Shown here: in pieces, positions 56,152-64,000 of the stretch
How positions within the stretch are numbered: position 1 is the first letter of the stretch
Layout: each line of letters starts with the position of its first letter
Assembly: GCA_014607495.2 (NCBI GenBank)
Contig: CP053160.1
Coordinates: 248,001 to 312,000, forward strand
Source: Carposina sasakii
Taxonomy: Eukaryota; Arthropoda; Insecta; Lepidoptera; Carposinidae
DNA: 64,000 nt
Direction of reading: 5' to 3'
The notes under the pieces: model-generated
What the model saw: only the letters and a program-made list of their open reading frames with translations
Told to the model about the DNA's origin: nothing
Databases searched by the model: none
Translations under genes and position numbers: made by a program

Positions 56152-56784
56152 TTTTGAGACTTCAACCTGCAAGCAAACAATTATTGGACACAATAAGTGA
56201 CAATTATTGGACAGTGTCCAATAACTGACAGAATAGTCTGTGATACTTGAAATTGAAAGTACGTCATAAGGAATTTAAATGTTTAAAATGAACGCAAAAA
56301 ACATCATAGAAACTCAAACCTCTGAAAAAAAAAATAGTTATTGGACACTGTCCAATAATAGATTTTTTCAAATTGTACCATACAATTACTGGACAGGTGA
56401 AAATAACCTGAAAATATAACATTTATGAGATAAAAGTCCATTTATCATGTAAATTGTATGATATCTTACCAATCTCCGAGGTGCCAAAACAATATCAATT
56501 ACCACTATGCCAAAATCGTAACAAAACTTTAGACTCAACCTTATAAAAATAATTATTTTTCAAGACAATTATCCGTTTCCGTGACAGCCGCCGGGAAATA
56601 TTTTTTTTGACAGTTTACTACTGTCATCTGTTACAAAATATATGAACTATAACAATGTTAGGAACTTATAGATTTAAGTAATAGATATAGATGTCGCTTT
56701 TTATTTGTTGTTATCTTATTTTTAGCAAATCAAAAGGGACTGTCCAATAACTATTCAGTGTCCAATGACTGTCTGTTTACCCTA

Positions 56785-57101
56785 TAGTGAATTCGGGTAC
56801 CAATGAAATGATTGTGGATCAGGCACTACCTTTGGGTAATGGGGAAAATAAAAAAAATAATATCGTAACTGATCCCCGTACTGCACTTATGGATGAGGAG
56901 GAGGAGAATTGGGGTGATTGTGAAAGTGAAGAGAGTGAGCGAGGGACTCTGGTAAAAGCACCAATTGCTGATTCCCAGACGTTGTCAGTTGCGACAACAT
57001 CTCAACAAACGAATGCTAATGTCACGCCGGGATCGCCTGATCCGTCGCTTCCTCGTACACGTAGTTTACGCCCAAGAAAAAAGATTAATTATAAGTTATG
57101 A
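56785..57101 (+). pseudogene. gypsy pol C-terminus, detached by pogo
   Basis: Opens in the gypsy frame directly after the right TA of the pogo element, with an acidic stretch (MDEEEENWGDCESEE) and a basic end (SLRPRKKINYKL), then a stop at 57099-57101. The length of sequence between TA copies keeps phase with 50043-53973. I describe this as the separated end only. Confidence 0.8.
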
Positions 57102-57168
57102 AAATAGTTTTAATTTTTACTAAAAGATTGTTTCTTTGTTATCAGGTTCGAAAATTAGTGTAGAGGAA

Positions 57169-57277
57169 TGATGTATATCTAGGTATAGATGTGCGCACGA
57201 CAGGGCGCCGGAGTTGTCATTCCTTAGTAATAAACCAGTTGCCACCATACTCGGTCGTTTCACTCGCAAACATCTCA
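57169..57277 (+). repeat. gypsy 3' LTR
   Basis: 109 bp, same as the 5' LTR, followed by TATTT. Confidence 0.9.
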
Positions 57278-57396
57278 TATTTTGAATGATATCCAGAGAT
57301 TTTTCGAGTTATATTTTATCTTGATTCGGCGGGAAAATCTGGAAGAGAGCGGGTGTAATTTTCTTGTGAAAATCAAAATTAATTTGTAAATGGCTT

Positions 57397-57838
57397 ACAA
57401 ACGTCTTGAATTCTTTAATTCAGACGAACGTCTTCTCCGCGCCTCACGCAATAAAACCCTTCGGGTGCCTGAGCGTAGTGCGGCGCTGTTTTCAAACTCC
57501 TTCTTGGCCACGGCTGTTCGTCTCTGGAATAAGCTTCCGCTGGAGATACGAGAGTCTTCTTCGGCAGCGGTTTTTAAGTCAAGGGTGCAGAAATACCACA
57601 CGACGCTACAAAATGAGACATAAGTACCTATAGTGTATATTGTGATTTGTCTTTGTCGGTGTAAGTAGTTCTTAAGATATTTTATTTTTATTAATGTTAT
57701 TCGTTTTATTGTACGGCCCTAAGCTTTTCTCCAGTAATTGGGTTAACTGGTAGAAAATGCTTTATAGCATTAAATTCGCCCATGTACCAAAAAATTTTTT
57801 TTTGTGTGTACAATAAAGAATTTTATTATTATTATATC
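57397..57838 (+). pseudogene. 5'-truncated LINE, C-terminus and 3' UTR
   Basis: The frame to 57623 contains RLLRASRNKTLRVPERSAAL and VRLWNKLPLEIRESSSAAVF, the C-terminal end of Jockey/CR1-like reverse-transcriptase proteins. The 3' UTR holds ATTGGGTTAACTGGTAGAAA and AATAAAG, then a TTATTATTAT tail. It interrupts the right arm of the foldback element. Confidence 0.7.
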
Positions 57839-58521
57839 TCTGTTTAAATTCTCGGGACTACAGAGTCCCGGTCCTTTGAGAGGCGTGCATCGGGCCGTGG
57901 CCAAGATGTAGAGGCCCTTTTTAGAGAACTTTAATATGGTGTGGGATACACATGGCGGATACCATCGCCGACCGCACAATATGATACATCCGGCGATGGT
58001 CCCCGCCATGTGCAAGACTATTGGAGTGCAGATCTATGTCATGCGATGGAAACAAAGGTCATGGGCTATGGGGCTGAATGTTGGGTGGGGTTGGGTAACT
58101 GGGCTATTGAAGGAGACTAACCGACGCCTGCCATTACAACTAAGTCTCATAATTGTTTGGTGGCAGGCGGTGACTCGCCGACTCATTTCATGGGCCCCCT
58201 GAAACGGCCGCACGCATGGAGCGACAAAGGGGGCAACATTTGGTGAGCGGCTAGGGTGGAGGGATGCCCCTGGACTTTAAACCGAAGCCAACTCGCCACT
58301 TACTGACGGGCACGTCCACCCTCGAGCTGTCATAGCTATCGCGACTCCACTCTGCCCGGCCGGCGAAGGCAAGGCAGAGGTGGGGGAACTGTTCCTCGTC
58401 AGACTTCACTCCGGCGCCGGAGATGAGGAACAGGGTCTTCCCCCGGGAGTACTTCAGGTCTGTGGGAACGCTACCTCCCAACAGCTCGCCACAAGCTGCC
58501 CTATTATTATTATTATTATTA
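57839..58521. mobile_element. Unclassified GC-rich block ending in (TTA)n
   Basis: Begins after the LINE's TTA tail and ends in its own CTATTATTATTATTATTATT run before host sequence ATGTGTCCGT resumes. It contains a hairpin (GGGACTACAGAGTCCC) and GC-rich words unlike all surroundings. No convincing reading frame. It may be a second retroposon, a SINE, or DNA carried with the LINE. Confidence 0.4.
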
Positions 58522-58850
58522 TGTGTCCGTAAAGTGATGTTTTCTGGTAGATAAGTTATATTTTGTTTACTTGTGATGTGAATCTAGTGCGTGTGCTTGG
58601 TTTTATATGCAGGTAAGCTAAGTAAAACTTTAGTTGGAATACGATCTCATCATGGGCTCATGTAAGTTGTTTCTGCAATTCTTTTTGATCTTTACTAATT
58701 TTGCACTTTCTTGAGGATTTTCCCGACGTTTCCATTCATCATCATAATCATCCATATCATAAATTCAGAATTCATTTCACTAAAGACAATGGCTGTATGG
58801 GCTTATTAGTTCCCCTTGTCTATCCTTCGGGATAAACTAAAAAAAAATTT

Positions 58851-59408
58851 AAGTTAGTTTGTGAACTGTGAAGTTCGTCTAAATATTTCCAAAAATTAAT
58901 TTCTAGGGATCTTATTTAGGTATATAATAAGTTTATTTATTCTATTCTAGGTTGAATATAAAAACTTTAAGCTGATTTTAATTAGATGGTTCAGTGATCT
59001 TCGCATGTAATAAGATGTTATGGATTTACAAACGTATCCAGTTTCTTAAATAAAGGTATGTTATTTTATGAATACTCTTGATGTTGTTACAACTATCTCT
59101 TACTAGTTTCAAATACAATAGTTTCATGTAAGAAGTTCTTTAGGTATGTACGTATTGAGCAGCACAATACACTTGGTCTTGTAAGCATTTTGAGTGGGTG
59201 GGTTGATGCTTAGTAGTACAAAGTAGGCAGAGAACAAAACTTTGGATCTTGGTGTTGCAAAAGGGGCACTGCTGTAAGTACAACCAGGTTACATTATTAC
59301 TGGATCTCACTAAAATGTACGGCCCCTTGCTGTTCCTCTTTTACCTCTCCACCCTCATAATGATGAAAATTAAAACCTGGTGTATACATCCTAGTTATTT
59401 AAAGGTTC
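58851..59408. other. Intergenic, nothing recognised
   Basis: AT-rich DNA right of the foldback element with no domain-bearing frame or repeat identified. Confidence 0.5.
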
Positions 59409-59945
59409 GAGCACATTATGCCGGGCCGAAGCGTGTCGGGGCGGAGCGCAAAAATCCGCCCAAATCGCTTGAATACAATATGTATGAATTATCGGACACT
59501 GTGTCGGGCCGCAGCGGCTCGCATTATTGCGAGACGGATTAGCGTCCGTGCGATACGGCCCGCCCCGCCCCGCTGCGCCCTGTCAACAGTGTGCTATAAC
59601 AAGCGCATTGGTGTGCACAGTCATACGAAAATATCCCCAAAACTTGTCTCTGTCTGCTAAAAGATCAGAAAAAAGATCATGGTATTCGCCGAATACTTTT
59701 CTCTTCGAACAAATTGGATGTACCCATATTATACATTTTCTTTTTTGATGAACTTTTTATCTATGCTGTTCATTAACATCTTATTCTAACAGCAGGCAAA
59801 AAAAAGAAAGTTTTCGTCAGAGCTATCCATAATTACGTACAGTTGCACGCAAATTCTGGCAGTATACTGTTCTCAAAATCTAGGTAAGCATTTCACGCTG
59901 CACTGTGGCTCGCTCCGCCCCGCTGCGGCCCAGCATAATGTGCTC
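59409..59945. mobile_element. GC-rich TIR element
   Basis: GAGCACATTATGCCGGGCCG on the left is inverted at 59920-59945 (CGGCCCAGCATAATGTGCTC), extending through GGGGCGGAGCG. The interior has a second GC block (59505-59590) with repeated GGGCCGCAGCGG/CGCCCCGCTGCG motifs, and AT-rich spacers. Non-coding. Confidence 0.65.
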
Positions 59946-60578
59946 AATCCTTAACAGTAACATCATCATCAATGTGATGTGTGCCTGGAATGTTTCCTTA
60001 AAACATTATGTTGTATCTTTTTGTATTCATTTGTACTAGTACACCATTAAACACACACTTGTTTGACTGGTGACCAGTAAGTTTGTTATTGCTAGATGAC
60101 TGTTCAATGCACTTTTCAAATTCAATAATTTATTCGTCATGAAAGCATTAATAAATTAGTATTAATTTATTGTCATTTTTTTATGTTACTTTCTACGTTC
60201 ACACCCCAAAATGAAACCACTACCAAACATGAAGTGGAGCTGAATTTAAATAAGACAAAACAGAAAAACAAATCTTTCACAAAAATTTCAACGGTCCCCA
60301 CCACAAGGTGTGATTTATTAGAGCGAGTTGACCGGGGAAAATATTGATAATATTTGATGATGTCATCAACAAAGAGTAGTAGAGCTGTTGAAAGCAAGCA
60401 AACATTAACTTGACACAGCCTCACACAACACAGACCTTGATAGTCTGTCATAGTTAAAAGATACAACAACATTAAAAGATACAATACATAAATCATACAT
60501 AATAATAGTATAATGTGTGCTGAAATGTTTTTGTCATTGTATTGTATGTTAATAATGTTAACTTTGCTAATGATCTAT
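59946..60578. other. Intergenic, nothing recognised
   Basis: AT-rich. The minus frame 60173-60496 has hydrophobic low-complexity content but no domain, start context or splice partner. Confidence 0.4.
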
Positions 60579-60822
60579 AATAATGACGACCGATTGGTGT
60601 AGTTGGTAGTGGCCCTGCCTGCGACGTCATAGGTCCTGGGTTCGAATCCCGGTAGGTGCAAACATTGATGTGATGAATATCGATGTTTGTTTCCGATGTT
60701 TCTATACTTATCTATGTATTTATATACCGTTGCTTAGTACCCACGACACAAGACCTTAGGGATCTTAGTGTGGGACTAGGTCAATGTGTTGTGAAGTGTG
60801 TACAGAAAAAAAAAAAAAAAAG
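60579..60822 (+). mobile_element. tRNA-derived SINE, family A, copy 2
   Basis: A-box-like TGGTGTAGTTGGTAGTGGCC, B box GGGTTCGAATCCC, body shared with 23922-24165, and a 16-base poly-A end. GATCTAT occurs on both sides (60572-60578 and 60822-60828), a likely target duplication. Confidence 0.85.
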
Positions 60823-60828
60823 ATCTAT

Positions 60829-61577
60829 TTGTATTACCTAATCTGTTTAACTTCCAACCAGTTAATTTTACCCATGAATCTGCTTTGACTATGTAACTGA
60901 GTTTTATATACTGGTATTCACAGACATAGTTAAGGTAGGACAGGCAGGTTTGTTTAACGTCTAAAGCGGAGGCAATTGCAATAAGCCAGAGGAGGCCTAT
61001 ACATGAATAGGGCTTTTAGCAAATAAAACTAATAATAACTACCTATCTAATACAAACAAGTATCTTTCTACTAACAATTATTTTATCTCTAATAACATTT
61101 GTATGTAATTTGTAATATAAATATTAACCTAACTTTACTAAAACCATTTATAAAGTAAACATTGTAAGTATTGTTTTTAGCCAATGGTTGATAGTAAAAG
61201 AAATTTCCTCATCAATAGCCATTTACCCATCTACTGAACATTCAGCCCCATAGCTCGATAACAGTAGTTGTTCTTCTCATGACCACATCTCATGCTGGAT
61301 GTAGACTACATATTAGGTACAACTCAATGAATACCTCAGAGCTGAGTCTCTGTTACTAGTATTAATATGTATTTCACTCAATAGTATAGCTAAATGAGGA
61401 ACTTTGATATATTCTGTCGTCAAATCCATTTCTGGAGCTAGTACCTTATGTATGCAGTTACAATACTATCAAATAGAGCAAATAGCGCGATCGTGTAGCT
61501 GCAGGCTCGTGTTTGCTGCTAATATCTTACCTTGAATATATGACGAAACGCATTGTAGTTAACCAAGAACCACCCCC
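60829..61577. other. Upstream region of deltex
   Basis: AT-rich, no coding exon supported. Should include part of the deltex 5' region. An upstream untranslated exon and promoter were not located. Confidence 0.4.
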
Positions 61578-61748
61578 TGATTACCTAATTTACAATAGCA
61601 AAGCCGAAGACGCGCGACGGCGAAAATTGAAAGTGTGTGCGTGCGCGGGACGAACGCGACGCGTGCTCCGGTGCCCGCACCTCACCATGCACACATTCTC
61701 AATTTGCTGTCACGCTGCTTCGGCTTCGCTATTACAAATTAGGTAATA
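61578..61748. mobile_element. Palindromic MITE near deltex
   Basis: GATTACCTAATTTACAATAG and GCAAAGCCGAAG on the left are inverted on the right (CTTCGGCTTCGCTATTACAA, ATTAGGTAATAAC). A partial extra arm lies at 61868-61900. Related words are in the kelch intron near 25060. Confidence 0.65.
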
Positions 61749-61930
61749 ACCCTGTCTGTCACCAGGCTGTATTTCAAGAACCGCAACCGCAACAGTCGAA
61801 ATTTTCGAAAATTATGTACATAATATTTGTGTTGCCGCTACAACTTTTCTCAAATCACTGCGGTCGCGCGGCTTCGGTTTGCTATTACAAATAAGCTAAC
61901 AACCCTACGGGCGTAGGGTAATGCGGCAGC

Positions 61931-63935
61931 ATGTCGTCGGTGCACTGCGTGGTGGTGTGGGAGTGGCGCCACAACGGGCTGTGGCTGCCGCACGGGGCGA
62001 GCGTGGCGCGCATGCTGGAGCGAGCGCGCGCCAAGCGCCTGACGCGCGCAGTGCTGGGCGATGCCGAGCCGGAGCTGTGCGGCTGCTACGTCAACCTGCG
62101 CACGCTCACGCAGACCACCGACACGCCTGGTGAGTCGTCTTCTACGAGTGTGTGCCTGATACCTGAGTCTCATAGATCAACCGCTAATCTTGGTCACCTG
62201 AAGACACGAAGGTTGTATTTCTTGTATGATTGTGTCCGATAAGAAAGGATATCCAGGAATGGAAGTTTCAAAATTTCCACGTTGGGTGTCCTCTAGTAGA
62301 ACTTACATGTTTGCCGAAGTGATCTTATGCAGCATCCAAGATCTGTACTCGTATTAAGCAAATCTTATATTTTTTTAAGCGGCATCGTTTAGAGTGGATA
62401 CACGACTTGTATGTTACTTAATTAGTTTTTCAATTTTAATTAATTTGATTTCATCGTGAGCTTGTAAAACCTATGAAACCCCGCGACGTGCGAGCATTTG
62501 TCACGCCGCTATAATCAGTGTCCGCTCCGACAGAGGGCAGCACGGAGTGCCCGGTGCGGCGCGTGTGCTACGGCGTGCAGTCGGCGGCGGCGCGCGGCGT
62601 CAGCTGGACGTGGGCGCGTCTGGACGTGCCGCTGCCGATGCAGGTAATGTTCGCTGACGTCGTTCTATTTGGGCCAACTCTTCGCTTCTTACTTCATTCT
62701 ACTCATAACTTGTTCTGCTGCAAAGTATTGTATTCATATTTTGAGATTCTTTTGGGTTTTTCTTTCTTCTCGAAATCAGTGGTAGCGGAGTGGCGGCAGC
62801 GGCAATGGATTCACGTCGGTCACCGCCTCTGTCACATCCCGCTGCCTTCGATACCGCGGCCTTAGTAGAGTTTATTGTATCCCCAGGTGCAATGTGAGCT
62901 GGAAGACGCGCTAACCTCAGGCGTGGCCACGGTACAGATGGGCGCGTGGACGCTCAACCCGGTGACGCTGAGCGCGCGACGAGGACAGAGCGTGTGCGCC
63001 CTGCGCCGCCGCCCCGCGCCCCCCCACCCTCTCACACGCTGCGAGCCCAGTGCGCACGCGCCGGCGTCCGACACAGGTACACACACACACACAATCTCAC
63101 TGACACACTAGCATTCTTACACATACACAATTATTAACTTCATATAACGAGAGCATATAAAAAACATCATTTTTTATCTACAGGAAGAAAACCGCGTATA
63201 CCTCAGCAACACACAGGTTCTAGTGTGCAATCCGTGCAGTCGATGCACTCCATACAGTCGGTGCAATCAGTACAGACGGTACAATCGGTGCAGTCGGCGC
63301 CGGCGCAGACGCGGCCCGGCGCTAGGAGCGTCTCCCCGAGGGAAAAGAAACCCGGATTCAGACAGATATTGCACAATTTGAACATATTTAGTAAGTATCT
63401 ATTGAAAAATAATAAAAATTTACAAACTACATAATACATACTCATGTGATCTTAGGAGCGATTTTTCCAAACGTCAGAATATAATATCAAGTAAGGATGA
63501 CGCTGTCTTGCTCTAAAACTTGATCATGATAGTGACAACATCAACTTTATCTATCAGCCCAAGTAGCATGACCTGCGAAACACGATATGATAAACCGATT
63601 TGTCGGCATCTAGCCTGTCGAAATACAATAAATATAGCCGCCATGTTGAATTTTGTATAGAGACGATACAATATCGTACGATACTGAGTCGGCAGATCCG
63701 AGGGTCAGCGGAGGGTATAGGGCCCGTTGGTGGGCGATCCCTCAATAGAGATCATTATACGAGTATTATGTGGGACCTATATTAAAGAATGTGGTCCTTC
63801 GATTCGGATGTAAACATGTTTTTTGTCACAGGTACGGCAAACAAGGCGGATTCGCGTCTGTCCCGAGAGACTCCTAGACGACACAGCGTCGACACTGTCT
63901 CCACCTACCTCAGCCGCGAGAGCGAGAGCACGCAG
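61931..63935 (+). CDS. dx: Deltex, N-terminal part with tandem WWE domains; 3' end off window
   Basis: Deltex is a cytoplasmic E3 ubiquitin ligase that binds the Notch ankyrin repeats. Exons 61931-62129, 62534-62643, 62887-63076, 63184-63390 and 63832-63935 join at GT-AG sites in phase and give 270 codons. WWE1 (about 5-85) reads VVWEWRHNGLWLPH, LERARAKRLTRAVL, YVNLRTLTQTT and VRRVCYG. WWE2 (about 88-150) reads WTWARLDVPLPMQ, CELEDAL and LNPVTLSARR. WWE pairs form the Notch-binding part. Then come a proline/histidine linker and a Gln-Ser repeat (VQSVQSMHSIQSVQSVQ), with basic and Ser-rich segments after. The start ATG 61931 is preferred because an ATG at 61921 is out of frame and would be removed if the AG at 61928-61929 is the acceptor. 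The RING-H2 and DTC domains should lie right of 64000. Confidence 0.9.
62130..62533 (+). other. deltex intron 1
   Basis: Bounded by CCTG|GTGAGT and CGACAG|AGG. No repeat or gene recognised. Confidence 0.7.
63391..63831 (+). other. deltex intron 4
   Basis: Bounded by TTTA|GTAAGT and GTCACAG|GTACGG. Short frames inside (63554-63745 minus, 63600-63785 plus) have no support. Confidence 0.7.
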
Positions 63936-64000
63936 GTTAGACAGAGACGGCACGCTTCACCCGACAGATATGCCTTGCCTGTGTTTGTTATTGCATACAA

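Larger units (their letters stand above)
53974..56782 (-). mobile_element. pogo/Tigger-like DNA transposon, complete, 2.8 kb
   Basis: Exact 24-bp TIRs begin GGGTAAACAGACAGTCATTG on the left and are inverted on the right. TA duplications flank them (53972-53973 and 56783-56784). Repeats of TTATTGGACA occur inside both ends (about 54178, 54200, 54219; 56182, 56201, 56338, 56742 and variants, several as head-to-head pairs with TGTCCAATAA). One intact transposase frame lies on the minus strand. Inserted in the gypsy pol gene; gypsy reading continues in the same frame on the far side. Confidence 0.93.
49889..57277 (+). mobile_element. mag-type Ty3/gypsy LTR retrotransposon, interrupted
   Basis: LTRs 49889-49997 and 57169-57277 are only 109 bp, begin TGATGTATATC, end CAAACATCTCA, and show no difference by eye. 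The target duplication TATTT is at 49884-49888 and 57278-57282. The 5' LTR is followed by G then TGGCGACGAGGAT (49999-50011), which is complementary to the 3' end of tRNA-Ser(GCT), the primer type of the mag lineage. The pol gene is interrupted by a pogo-like transposon at 53974-56782. Identical LTRs mean both insertions are recent. Confidence 0.93.
49340..58850. mobile_element. Foldback-like palindromic element, host of the gypsy insertion
   Basis: Left-flank sequence 49340-49740 (CCCGAAGGAAAGGCAAGGGG, CATGAGCCCATGA, TATCTACCAGAAAACATCAC, CCAGCTTTTCCCGCC) is found inverted on the right at 58500-58850 and 57330-57396. Within the left side, 49490-49541 and 49817-49869 also pair, and GGCGGGAAAAGCTGGA pairs with 49715-49731. 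Gypsy sits near the centre, and about 1.1 kb of LINE-type sequence interrupts the right arm at 57397-58521. No gene of its own was found. Confidence 0.65.

Noticed and set aside
58251..58481. 76-codon minus-strand frame in the GC-rich block
   Set aside because: No domain recognised; GC-rich DNA easily stays open.
60173..60496. 107-codon hydrophobic minus-strand frame
   Set aside because: Low complexity, AT-rich, no context supporting a gene or a membrane protein family.
1..64000. A multi-gene defence or biosynthetic system
   Set aside because: The four host genes have unrelated known roles, normal animal exon structure and no shared regulation visible; no operon-like arrangement exists.

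Overview
The window looks like nuclear DNA of a moth or butterfly (Lepidoptera). Introns and intergenic DNA are AT-rich, while host exons are strikingly GC-rich. There are two tRNA-derived SINE families, many short TIR elements (MITEs), RTE and Jockey-like LINE tails, a BEL/Pao element and a mag-type Ty3/gypsy element whose primer-binding site matches serine tRNA. Four host genes can be rebuilt by joining exons at GT-AG sites with matching phase. All coordinates are by eye; splice joins are supported by reading frame and family similarity, not by transcripts.

Layout. (1) 229-4633, minus: M-Ras small GTPase; four coding exons cover P-loop to TSAK, and the C-terminal tail with its membrane anchor lies off the left edge. 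The 3' end of its last visible exon is triplicated together with a CA repeat. (2) 4.6-20.3 kb: repeat-filled intergenic DNA and probably a long first intron, holding a 2.2 kb TA-flanked DNA transposon (7643-9822) that contains a palindromic element, which itself contains a SINE. (3) 20345-26437, plus: six-exon kelch-repeat protein of 575 residues, followed by a mariner whose catalytic core is deleted (27104-28010). (4) 30375-48673, minus: ten-exon protein of 372 residues with two double-stranded-RNA-binding domains. One intron carries an apparently intact antisense BEL/Pao element (33889-40407, identical LTRs), and hAT MITEs sit within about 10-16 bp of two splice donors. (5) 49.3-58.9 kb: a layered insertion complex. 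A foldback-like palindrome was hit by a mag-type gypsy element (49889-57277); the gypsy pol gene was then hit by a complete pogo/Tigger-like transposon with an intact transposase (53974-56782). LINE tails interrupt the right arm. (6) 61931-63935, plus: the N-terminal half of deltex, a Notch-pathway E3 ubiquitin ligase, with tandem WWE domains; the RING and C-terminal domains lie beyond the right edge.

M-Ras and kelch are divergent, kelch and the dsRBD gene converge, and the dsRBD gene and deltex are divergent. Nothing suggests the four host genes work in one pathway. I saw no convincing multi-gene novel system. The unusual material is structural: nested elements, elements next to splice donors, the triplicated exon end, perfect hairpins, and transposons with iterated subterminal motifs.
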